This document shows, one piece after another, positions 13,809 to 24,347 of a DNA stretch of 64,000 bases. The stretch covers positions 5,620,839 to 5,684,838 of the forward strand of contig NC_087383.1 of the NCBI RefSeq assembly GCF_963675165.1, in the 5' to 3' direction. The DNA comes from Halichondria panicea. Lineage: Eukaryota > Porifera > Demospongiae > Suberitida > Halichondriidae. Both the position numbers and the translations under genes were made by a program. Position 1 is the first letter of the stretch; the number at the start of each line of letters is the position of its first letter. Under the pieces are notes generated by a model. That model worked only from the letters and a program-made list of their open reading frames with translations. It was not told the DNA's origin and searched no databases.

Positions 13809-13945
13809 CAAGAGAACTTGATCGAGAGACATCCTGTCTCCTGTGCCAATCTCAGTCTTTTCCGTAACACAGGCTCCTGTGCTTGCTTCTCTACCTGACT
13901 CCAAACGGCTTTGATAAGCTTTTCTTGTAAGGCAGATTGAAGCTT
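13809..13945 (-). pseudogene. Duplicated exon of the SAM-domain gene at 16.2-16.8 kb
   Basis: About 120 bp are nearly identical to 16223-16345. The minus-strand translation includes ALQEKLIKAVWSQVEKQAQE and RLRLAQETGCLSIKFS. It lacks the upstream SAM-coding exons, so it is a segmental copy of one exon. Confidence 0.6.
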
Positions 13946-14271
13946 CAAATATCTAATAAAACCTGAGAAACACGTTCTGCGCATATTGGCCAGGCATACC
14001 TGGTGATGACTAGGGGCATGCCTGGTGTGGGATTGATCTGTGTTGACCTGTGCGTTGGCGGGGCATGCCTGGTGTGTAACCGATCTGTGATGCCGGTGAC
14101 ATGACCTGGGGGGAGGGGAGGGGCGGGGTAATTTTTCTAGCATAATTGGGAAAAGCTTAGTGGACAGGACAGTATTATAATAATTATAGCTAGAAGTAGG
14201 ATATAGTAATTATAGTTCGTTACAACAATTATAATACAACGGCATACATTTGCTATATACAATTGAGTCAG

Positions 14272-15666
14272 TATATGTGACAGGGCCAATGAAAACGGAC
14301 CTTAACGCGGCAATAATTAAATTAAGCTATAGGCCAATTTAGTAGAAATAAAAAACATGGGCAAAAAATTTTTTTTTTCACAGGTGCTAACTTCAACCCT
14401 TCCTCTACCTACCTGTAAAAATTTGGGTCTCTACGAAGCTTTAAACAGGTCAAGCGTGGACGTTGAAGAAACTCACCGAACGTTCATTTTTTACAATGAA
14501 ATTTACTGTCTACGTGAGGGGAAATTCCCTGGGAATTTCCCTATTATTGTTAATTATTTTTAACAAATAAAAGATGACAACTTGTACAGGACTATTTCAT
14601 CAGCCCAGTACTTACAATCATCAAGAGGAGCCAGGTATATTATAGCTCCACTTCTTAACAAACATAATTTAGCAACAGAAATAGATTAGAAAGAGCAGCT
14701 ATCTAGCTAGCTAGCTTGGCGTAGATCCACTCTTGTTTCTTTAGATGTACGTATCCCGTGCCACTTGTCCTCATAAACACTCCATAACAACCTACAGATA
14801 AGTAGTAAGTTAAGATAGACACAATATCAATGTCACTTACATTCTAGCCAATAGACAAGCGTTTCTCAGGCCTCCGACACTTACCACCACCTGGGGGAAC
14901 CATCAATATAAATGTTATACGACAATTCCACGCAGTTTCCTGGGCTCTCCATGATGTGATCACCCATCCCATCAGGCCTGTTACTACTAAGCACAATGGC
15001 AGTGATACCAGTACTAAATTAAAGGAGGAAAGCTTCTTATAAGGCTACTAATAAGTTGGATCAAGCCTTAGATCGATACGGATGAATACTAAGTGAAAGA
15101 CTACCTATAATAGATCACTTAGGCTTCCTTTAAGCTGTATGAAGGACAGAGACACTTTCTGTAGGCTCCATACAAGTGAGGGATCTTTTATAAGACTGAT
15201 ACATTACACAGATAATAAGTACAAGCTTATAACAAGACATGAGAGCTTACCATTTGAGCGACGGGAGTCTTTGTCTCTTTATTTCTTCGAAGATCCTTCC
15301 TAGGTGCCAAGCAATCCAGCTACATAGCTATACTAGCTAGCTAGAGAGTCCTAGAACGCCTAGCCTTCATCTAACTAACTTGTCTTATCCAGAACATCTT
15401 TTACTAAGCTTTATGAGTATACGGAAGTGCCCGGAAGCCAATAATTGAACTTCAATTATCATGACGTTTGAGCGTCATTTACTCAAGAGGGCGTTGCAAT
15501 ACCTTTGTAGGGTTCCCTCGAACATATCTCCGGAAAGAAAGTAGCTAGGAGGTCGATCTTGGTATCATTTTGAAGCTTAAAGAACGCCCTATCCGATTCA
15601 ACAATAAAAACTGATTCGAAAATGCCCGCGTTAAGGTCTGTTTTCATTGGCCCTGTCACATATACA
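14272..15666. mobile_element. 1.4-kb DNA element with 39-bp terminal inverted repeats
   Basis: The left end TATATGTGACAGGGCCAATG runs through GAAAACGGACCTTAACGCGG (14272-14310). The right end (15626-15664) is its reverse complement with one mismatch. If the element proper is TGTGACAG...CTGTCACA it is flanked by TATA on both sides, a likely target duplication. No transposase was recognised inside, so it is non-autonomous or carries unrelated cargo. The right-hand part is open on the minus strand for 63 codons (15483-15674), running through the repeat. Confidence 0.75.
14700..15013 (-). CDS. Possible exon pair of unknown gene inside the 1.4-kb element
   Basis: An exon from 15013 to 14885 has a TTTAG acceptor and a GTAAGT donor and is open (TGITAIVLSSNRPDGMGDH, then CVELSYNIYIDGSP). 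A following exon from 14791 after CTGTAG is open in two frames and ends near 14710. Splice signals are good, but no family is recognised and no start was found. It may be cargo of the inverted-repeat element or chance. Confidence 0.25.
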
Positions 15667-16222
15667 GTTCGCAATTAACAAAGTCACTTAATTAAACAGT
15701 TTTTTTTTGCAAATAATTATTGGTTTTCTTTCATTGATGTTTGTCCTAGGCCTTGCTTGACCTTGGGCAGGCCTCGCGATTGGTGCAGGTGGCCCTTGAC
15801 GGCGCTCTGGTGTTGTACAGCTCTTGTCGTCAGTCATATTCAGTTAGTTGTTTTAGTGAAGTTTTGACCATGCAGGGCACGCATGCACTCACCTTTCCTC
15901 TTGGAGAGTGTTAATATTCTCGGATTGACACCCATTGTTTGTGCAGCTGATCACCTTACAATTGACTATAATTATTGGTTCTTACTGATTGTCTATCAAA
16001 CACTGCAGCAGTGTGTGAGATAGCGATACATAAAGGAAAGAAGGTGGTGGCTATGCAAATAGCTGAATGTTGCGCATTTGTTGTGGTTAAGGGTAAGTTT
16101 CCATCAGGTTGAAATATCAGTTTGTAGGGAATGTTGGCTTTCAGTAAGCCCACCATGCACCTCTTAATAAAACGGTGAATGTTCTGAAATCTAATTCCTG
16201 TCATAATCATGATAATTATAGA

Positions 16223-16757
16223 GAACTTGATCGAGAGACATCCTGTCTCCTGTGCCAATCTCAGTCTTTTCCGTAACACAGGCTCCTGTGCTTGCTTCTT
16301 TACCTGACTCCAAACGGCTTTGATAAGCTTTTCTTGTAAGGCATAACTTAATAGAGTGTTTGTATTAGCAGTATCTAATTGAGGCTACTAACCTGTCCAA
16401 AACTGTAGACATCTTTAACAGCTTGTTCTTGACTTCTCTGTCTCACAAACTGTTTCACCTTCAACCGTGCTAAAGGCTTGCTAACCAATAAACAGAACTC
16501 TTCAAACTCCTCAGTAAGCAAGAGAAGTACGCTTCCATCAATTTCTGCATCTACACATTATTGGTATAATTATATAACAACTATTATCTCAAAAGTATTA
16601 TTAGTAAGCATTTTTAATTAGCTCAAAAGTATCATTAGTAAGCAGTTTAGTTTTTATGTACCTCTGAAAGACTAAATAGTTTCAGAGTTGATTCCCGAGG
16701 CTTGCAACTCATTGCAGAGTTCTTCAGAGTTCTTCAGCTCAAGTGGTTGTGCCATAT
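16223..16757 (-). pseudogene. SAM-domain gene with in-frame stop
   Basis: Minus-strand exon 1 starts with ATG at about 16757 (MAQPLELKNSEELCNELQAS), then GINSETI, a TAG, and SFR before a GTACAT donor. Exon 2 (about 16553 to 16385, acceptor TGTAG) continues in phase with DAEIDGSVLLLLTEEFEEF and ends before GTTAGT. This is a sterile alpha motif (helix 1 to the IDGxxLLxLTEE helix). The TAG replaces a residue that is Q or similar in such domains, so one base change truncates the protein. A third exon (about 16345-16223, VLRKRLRLAQETGCLSIKF) is duplicated at 13.8 kb. Most likely a recently disabled gene of a multi-copy SAM family. Confidence 0.5.
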
Positions 16758-16851
16758 TGAATGATACCTGCAGTCTTAGCTACGCTAGCTAGAGCGCTAT
16801 AGCTGCGAGTTAAGTTGTTTGCGCAATGCAGTAAGGTACACAGCCAATAAT

Positions 16852-16876
16852 CCATGGGCCTGTTTCAGGCCCATGG
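16852..16876. repeat. Perfect 11-bp stem inverted repeat
   Basis: CCATGGGCCTG, loop TTT, CAGGCCCATGG. It is followed at about 16896 by a second short inverted repeat (ACAGGCC...GGCCTGT). The function is unknown; this may be the tip of a foldback element. Confidence 0.8.
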
Positions 16877-17182
16877 GGAAAATCAGTTAAATACAGGCCG
16901 GAATACGGGCCTGTATGCGGATGTAATCGCCCACGGCCTGCTTACATCCTGGAACCACAAGCCCGTTACAGCATACAGCACGTACATCCTGTCCTGAATA
17001 CGGGTTGGACTATGTTCACCTTGATCCATGTCAATGACGCCACAAGATGAATAATAAGTACTTTGAACTCAGTGTCACAAGCATAAATACACACATACTT
17101 TAGTATAATAGTAAACAAAAAGATGCAAACAATTTAGCAAATAATAATTTAATTTATGTAGTAAGCTTAGACATGTTAAGTT

Positions 17183-18110
17183 TTAGTCAAGCTCAAAATG
17201 TGAAACATTGCTTGGTATGTGTGGTGGCTCAGGATACTCTCCATTCAACGGTGTAATAACATCGTAGTGGCACCAGTTGATGTGGCATAGCTCAAGGTGA
17301 GTCATAAACGGGTGTAATTCTATCTTGTATTCTGTTGGAAGTGACGTTAGTGTGTGTGTGGTGGAAGGGGGTCGATTATTTGCCAATAACGTTCACCATT
17401 TCCACTCTTTTGGCTGTATATGTACACTGTTCTTCGAAAACAAGATGCAGCAACATATGCTTCTAATTGTGTAGCCCACACCCGTTCATGCCTCATGCGC
17501 TGGATATGATCCTTCACACTATCAGTGGTGCAGTACTGTTCGAAGCATTTTGTGTTTAGTTCAGTGAAAAGTACAAGACTTGCTCGAATAGAAGCATGAT
17601 GACCCTCAGTTTTATGTATAATATAAGATAGAGCCCTAAAAAAACAGTTTCATTACATGTGAACCCCGTGTTGGGTGAGTCTTATGGTGAGCTTCTTCTG
17701 TTGGTAGAGAAATGTGATATTTAATCAGAGTTTTTACCTTGTCATGACAAATTTCCAGGTCCTTTTCGCAGTTGCTTTAAACTGTTTTCTTTCATCAACC
17801 TCTCCTTTCTCTTAACATGAAATGTCTCCTTTTTAGGGATTGCATAGTCAGGGTACAATATGTACTGCTTGCAAACAATGTGTGCATGGCACCCAATTTT
17901 TCGTGTACCCTGTAATCGGTTGCGCACTCCTGTTAATTTTTTCCGCTTGTGATATTCATTACCATAATTGTGTTGACAATCTAATGTTCGTTTTTCTCCT
18001 ATAGAAAAAGGCACCCCACCAAACTCTATCTGCAAATCTCCAATTTTGTACTGCCAGAAGAATGTTGGACATTTGCGTACTGACCGAGACTCCAATGCGC
18101 TTGAAGTACT
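17183..18110 (-). pseudogene. OTU-type cysteine protease gene, probably inactive
   Basis: The minus-strand upstream exon (to about 17744) reads GTRKIGCHAHIVCKQYILYP then DYAIP, like the degenerate zinc-binding segment that precedes OTU or MULE-type domains in some multi-copy invertebrate genes. The next block starts near 17645 with NCFFRALSYIIHKTEGHH (catalytic Cys and helix of an OTU domain), then RMRHERVWATQLEAYVAASC and RYWQIIDPLP. A frame change inside a CACACACA run near 17350 leads to HLELCHINWCHYDVI, the catalytic His region. The frame change and stops just upstream of NCFF suggest inactivation, unless an unseen exon corrects the start. Assignment to OTU is fairly secure by motif order. 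Confidence 0.55.
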
Positions 18111-18659
18111 ATTGGGACAGACCTGTACGAGTGTTGTGTAGATAGCCAGAGTGAATATAGCTAGAGTGAATATAACTTATTTTTATACTCCATCATGACA
18201 TACTGTGTAATTACTCTTACATTTTGACTAACACTGGCAACAGTTGTCCGACATGATCGTCTTAATTGTTCCGAACGTGCTCACTGTTGATCTTCTATGA
18301 GCTCAAGAATTTCATTCAGCCTAGTGCCATCTGTTATCCCTTCATAGTAAAGACCCTTCTGTTGAAGTTCTTTTTGCCATTCAAAACCATGATCAAGCAA
18401 ACGATTAATATCTACATGTGGTATTTAATATTTCGCGGCAGCAGTTGGCGCAAGGTTAAAGGTCAAGGAATGATGTCATTGACATGGATCGAGGTGAACA
18501 TAGCGTTACAAGTGATTGTGTGCGTGTACAACAGTGTGTAGTGTGTTGTTTTCATTCAGTGGGTCAAAACTACACACTTTTTGTTGGTTGGGCATCTGTA
18601 CGTCATGTTGTCTAGTCATGCACAACAGAGCTGAGCAACATTGTTCATAATCTGTGTTC

Positions 18660-20660
18660 AAGTGCCGGTAACCCAGAGCGCAGAATTGAAAGAACAAGGA
18701 ATTAACGGTGCTGTGTTCAGTCAGCTTACAGAGGACGACTTAAGGGAACTCATTCCCAACATAAGACCAAGACTCAGTGTTGTTATGTTCCTGAGTGAAA
18801 TGCGCAAAAAAGGCGAGCCAAGTCAGAGGTTAAGTCCAGCTGCAGCACAAGTCAACAGGTAACTAGGTGCTACCAAACTATGAATTTACTTGCACTAATT
18901 TATAGATATACCTGTCTAGGAATTGTATGTACCGTATATCTTCTAATTTATCGGACACTTCTAATTACCCCGGACACTCTTTTGGGCAATTTTCGTTACA
19001 ACGGACACTCCATTGCTTTAATATTGTTCTAAATATCCGGACAATAAGTAGAGTTACATTCACAGACGGCAAGTAAGACCTAGAGTGCTGCAGTTAGAGT
19101 AGCTAGTTTTAGATAGCTAGTGCAACTATTTAGTCGCACACTGTTCTATTAAACTTAGCTAGCTCGCATGCAGCTGCTTGCTTGTTCTAATTATTCCGGA
19201 CACTTCGCATGCTCTATAAAAATCTGTTCCAATTATACCAAAATAAATATTTATTTTTTACTGTCCGATAAATTAGAAGATGAACGGTAAATATATATAT
19301 ACTAGATCGATACCTGTGTTTCGTACTATTGTGACACATCGATATCACTGTGAACACAAAAGTATAGTAGCAAACTGACACAAGCCATATATCCAACCAT
19401 GGTTGCCATGTATACACTAGCATACACTTCAAAGGTACATGGAGGGTTGCGCTGAGGAGGGGCAAAAAAGATTGGTGCCTGGGCATATACTTTTGAACGA
19501 TTTTCCAGTTCTACCATGAAATCTATTCAAGACGGTATAATCACTTCATCGGCAAGAATTGAAGTCATAAGTGCAATCAGAGATAGAGTTATCTCTGGTG
19601 CAATGTACACACTCATCCTTCAGTACCAAGAAAACTTTGTCTCGGGCGAGTACCTTGGAAGTTTGTAGGCGGCTGGTAGAAAAATATCCTTGTTTTTTTG
19701 AAACTCTGGCTTTGTAAGTGTTGTAGTGATCTTAACTCAATGATAATAACACCGGAAATTAAATTTTTATTCGCATAATTATTTGACCATCACCCCTTCT
19801 ATATAGCTCTCTTGTTACTCAATTGCAGGAGAACAATTAAAACAGAAGTTTCGAAACGGACGTAGAAAGAAGACGAGGAAAGGGTTATCATTCCTAGACA
19901 TCCGTCTGAGAGCAGTGCTGCTAAGAACAGAAAGCGCAGATATGCGGAAAGTATGCTTAATAGTGCATGTTACAATGATTAGCCCTCTGTTCTCCGGTTG
20001 CAGTTTATAACTAATTTACACCCCAAAGGAAAGATAATTATATTATTTTTCTACTCTGTATAGTGTATGAGCAGATGGATCCAAAAGGACACTCCATCAG
20101 TGGATCATATCATATCAAAATATTCCCTTCACTTGGAGAATCACGTTCAGTAAGTTACAATAATTATATACGATGTTTGTTTGAGTTGCACATTATTGCA
20201 TGCATGCATGTAGTCGATATAGTTCGAATGATATGCATGCACACTCTTTCATTTTTTACATAGATCCGTAGAGAGCTCACACGAGTCACCCAAAGCGATA
20301 AAAACGTTGACTTTTTAAAAAACTGGGGAAGTTGGGTTGAAAAGGTTTTGGCTTGGGGACACCATGAGAAAAAGGGATTCCGTGAAAAAGCTCTGTACCC
20401 TTTTCTCTGAACAGGAGCAATCACAAGGTATAAAAGCTAAGCTAATAGTTCTTAACGAATCAACTGGTCAAACATGCCATCATGATCAGCGGCTCCAACA
20501 CACCAATATTATATCCTTTATAACAGGTGTTAGTGGTGTCTATGCACTAACAGCACTTCTGGCAAATAAAAGCAAGGACGGGATTGTGATCGAGTTGAAT
20601 GTGAGTAACAATGTTACAGACCTCTTTTCGTGCCTATTATCTTTCATACAAAATTAATAT
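18660..20660 (+). pseudogene. SAMD3-like gene remnant
   Basis: The plus-strand exon 18660-18858 reads ELKEQGINGAVFSQLTEDDL then RELIPNIRPRLSVVMFLSEM, the second half of a SAM domain. Later blocks fit the SAMD3-like layout: about 19520-19700 (RIEVISAIRDRVISGAMYTL, then after a one-base shift VCRRLVEKYPCFFETLA), 19830 (EQLKQKFRNGRRKK, then shifted VIIPRHPSESSAAKNRKRR), 20069-20157 and 20270-20657. Frame changes at two places and a MITE in the first intron indicate decay. The family assignment rests on the KYPxL...W..xLKxKFxxxRRK order known from SAMD3-like proteins. Confidence 0.5.
18932..19287. mobile_element. MITE with 25-bp terminal inverted repeats (family M2)
   Basis: It starts CCGTATATCTTCTAATTTAT CGGAC and ends with the near reverse complement (GTCCGATAAATTAGAAGATG AACGG), flanked by TA. 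Internal CCGGACACT repeats are also present. About 356 bp, no ORF. It lies inside the SAMD3-like remnant. Confidence 0.8.
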
Positions 20661-20704
20661 GCAAAACTCAAACTTTAGTCAGTATTGGGAATACAAAGTA
20701 AATA

Positions 20705-20841
20705 TTACCGTATAGCGGGTTATTTTCGTATGGGGTAAATTTTTGTACATTTCGTATTGAAGAGCATCGATCTATTATCCTCTACTATCTAGATTCACCC
20801 AGTGTGTTGCACAGGGGCAAAACGGATAACTTTTTACCGTA
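20705..20841. mobile_element. MITE family M1, degenerate copy
   Basis: The left end ACCGTATAGCGGGTTATTTT CGT matches the M1 terminal repeat. The right end is eroded (GGATAACTTTTTACCGTA). Confidence 0.5.
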
Positions 20842-21739
20842 ATGATTTTCATAGTAACATTAATCTCATTATATTGAATCGAATGATATAAAACGATTAT
20901 CGAAGGTCGCCTACAAGTTTCAACTACTATAATTACTGTCTCATTAACAAGTGTCTAGTTCGCTCAAACAGCTCATTTTGTGTCCACACACACAAACCGA
21001 CACACTTACACACATGCATGCACCATTCATGCACTCTATCTCGAGAATAATTATACTCGTGTTTTATCATACTTATATATAGGCGCCCTCGGGTTTGTTC
21101 TTGCATACATTAAACACTCGGTTTCATGCTATTTTATAGCTGTATTTTATTAAAATTAATTAGAGTATAATCAGCTGTACTCGAGATCACATTCAAATGT
21201 GTGTTTTCAATTAATATAATTATACTAGCTTGAGGGGCCATTGCTAAACGCCACAACAAAGCCATTCGGGACCTTCCCACCGTAGTTTGTGAGAGAGCTA
21301 CGACCACCAGCTGCTCCTCAAGCTCGTTCCTACATTTTAGTAATTATTGGTTGGGTTATAGGAATTATTATTATTATTATTATTATTCACCTTGGTAAAA
21401 ACATGCAGTCCATATATTATAACTGACTCCTCCCACACATGCAGATGTAACGATGCACTTCTTTTACAACGTTATGAAGATTGGACATCGATCAGCTGAA
21501 CACTAACAATTGTAACGTATGCTGGACTCTTCCTTGCACTTTGTCTTACAGTTGCATAATAAATGAATATATTTTGACATCGTGATTGTGCTACGATAAA
21601 AAAGTGTACGTTACATGCCGAAATAAGCTCATGATGACATACTAGAGTCACTAGATTGACTACTGTCATCAGTTTTGCTCATCTTGACAGCCAGTGATGG
21701 GGATCCTTGAGACCAGCGCTTGAGACGTTGCTATACAGC

Positions 21740-21773
<34 letters not shown>

Positions 21774-22019
21774 ATGCAAAACATTCTAGTAATAGGTTAA
21801 CAGTGAGAATAACACTCTAACAGGGAATGGATGTTGCTACTTATAGTAGGCCGGTGCATGCATGTGTAAGAAATTGTTAACAAATTGGCCTTATTGTCGA
21901 AAACAGTAGTACACAGTAGGGACCTCTACTCTATACCTCTACACCTGTAATTATGCGATGATGTTGCATGATGTGGGAATGCTCATGCAGTGTACTGACA
22001 AAGAGATACAATAGGTATA
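20842..22019. other. No gene seen
   Basis: AT-rich spacer with a (TTA)n run near 21367 and a short (GT)n near 21743. Short ORFs have no recognised domain. Confidence 0.5.
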
Positions 22020-22465
22020 CAGTAGACTCTCGCTATTCCGGCTCCCTGAAGTACGGCCACCTCGATAATTATACCGGCCATTTGGCTTGGCACGGAATGC
22101 TAGCTATAATATTATGTTTACTGCACATGCAAAACTCACCCTGAAGTACGGCCATTCGCTATTCCGGTTACTGGCCAGTGCTGGCTGTCCCAAACAAGAT
22201 TTTCAATGTAATTTTATACGTGTATTACGGCCGGATATGACGTTTGGGTGTGGTTTAGCAAATAAAATTGAATTACACTTAAATAGAGAACAAAAATTAA
22301 TGATTCATTATCCTACATTATCCTCGAGACAAGAACCGCAAAAGTAGTCATTAGATTCGAGGTAAGGTCGTTTTAAGCCGCGGCTATTTCCTGAGCTGCA
22401 GCCACCTCGCTATTCCGGCCAAGCTGCATGGTCCCAAGGGTGACCGGATTAACAAGAGTCTACTG
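22020..22465. mobile_element. pogo/Tigger-type MITE
   Basis: It starts CAGTAGACTCTCGCTATTCC GG and ends CCGGATTAACAAGAGTCTAC TG, imperfect inverted repeats of the form typical of pogo-superfamily elements, with TA on each side. Internal subterminal repeats (CTATTCCGG, TACGGCCA) are also typical. About 446 bp, no transposase. Confidence 0.8.
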
Positions 22466-23717
22466 TATAGCAACTTATTTTCGTTTGGTGTATATTTCGT
22501 ATGGAAGAGCATCCTACGAAAATTAAAACTACGAAATTATTCTACCAACAATAGTTACTATCCTGAGCTATAAGAAATTTAAATGGGTCGTTCGCACGGA
22601 AATTTGCACCGTACATAATTATTTAACTTACTCTTTGTTTTGCTTCTCTCTGCAAATCTCTGAGTAGCAATGACTCCATATCCGTCACTATCTCTGACAG
22701 TGCATGGGCGTGTGCATGGTTGGAGCACATGAACTATGACTAAGATTCATTCTTGTAAAACTAATATTGGTACAACCGCATGTGCTACAATTATTATAGC
22801 TGGAACAGTGTATGTGAAAAACGGAGCTCATGCTGGTTTGTTATATTAAGATCAGAGAGATTGCTACGCTAGCTACTCAAAGCATAATTATTCTAGGATA
22901 ACTCTGAAAACAAAACGCTCACTTTTCAGAAAAATAATGGGTACTAACATTGTAATTATAGCACTACCACATATAAATATTTTTGAAGCGTCTAACTCAA
23001 GTTATGGACAGTGAAAGAAAACAGGCAATAAAAATTGTCATTAAGAGACCGTTAATTAGCCATTGGTCAAACATTTTACGCTACCAACATCTTTCTAACA
23101 ATGCACTTCACTTACAATACCACACGTACCTAAAGGTTTTTTCTTGCTGCTGTCATTAGTGTTCACCCTCAGATAATGATTAATCTTGACTGCAGTCTAA
23201 AAGAAACAAATATACAGTACCTACAAAACAATTGAAAACAAACACTACCTTAATTTGATCATTATTTTAATTATCACACAAATTAATGGCCTGCATGCAT
23301 GGGCCTGGAAACACGACAACGCAATGGACACTAGCGTTATAAAGCTACTACATGTAGTAGATGTATAGTAGGGCAATGTACCTCGACTGACCGCCAATTA
23401 AATACCATAGATTATTAGCGCATGCTTGGGGTCGATAGCAGAGCCCTAGGCCCTAGCTATACGCTTATTATTTGAGAATGCGCCTATATTATATATAATA
23501 CAGTCATTTTTGAGCCCCACCCAGCAACCGGGGATGTCTCTGTGATGAAAGATAACTCGTTAGCTACCTAGAATGTGAGCCAACACCTAACTGGATATGT
23601 ATCTTACTATTATGTTACAGTTCATTTTACAACAACAATTTGACATTTGGAACAAAAAGGGTCTAAGCCGTCCACCTCATCACATTCTCACATTCTCTCA
23701 GCATAATCAGACAAAGG
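22466..23717. other. No gene seen
   Basis: AT-rich spacer. No coding exon chain or RNA gene was recognised. Confidence 0.5.
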
Positions 23718-23938
23718 TACCGTACGGGTAGAAAATTTCGAGGTGTTTTTAATTTCGCGTTTTTCGTGGGTGGCTGCAGAACACGAAAATTAAAACCCGC
23801 GAAAGGCTTTGTTTACGCATGCGAGATAGTGACACACCCTAACTCCACGAAATTTACTACCCGCGAAATTTTCAAAATAAGACAGAATATTGAATTGCAC
23901 GAAAATTTACACCCTCGAAATTTTCTACCCGTACAGTA
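23718..23938. mobile_element. MITE related to M1 (terminal CCGTACGGGTAG)
   Basis: It begins ACCGTACGGGTAGAAAATTT CG and ends CGAAATTTTCTACCCGTACAG T. Internal CGAAAATT blocks are arranged as inverted repeats. Confidence 0.7.
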
Positions 23939-24347
23939 TAACAGCGCCGCTATTAAAAAAAATTGGCCTGGGACCGAGGCTAGCGCAATACCAGTGCACG
24001 TGACTGGAGACTTTTAATAGAAGGGGATATTCCTAGCTAGAACTCCTAGTAAAGGCATTAATAATAGGGTAGCCAGCTCAGTTTACCTTACTAAATCCTT
24101 GGGTGAAGTTGGAGAAGTTATCTTTATTGTAACTGGGCAAATCCTTGAGAGATTCCATCCTAGATCCTAGCCAGCACTAAAATTACAGGCTTTGTTTACA
24201 GATTTTAATGTAGAGCACTGAGACACACCCATCTAACACTGGACACTTTTACAAGGTCAAAGGGCACATCACTAGTTGTTTACCTGTACCTGTACTGTAC
24301 TGTACTGTGTAGCTGCGCTGTACTTTATTTACTGGAGCTCTACTGAA

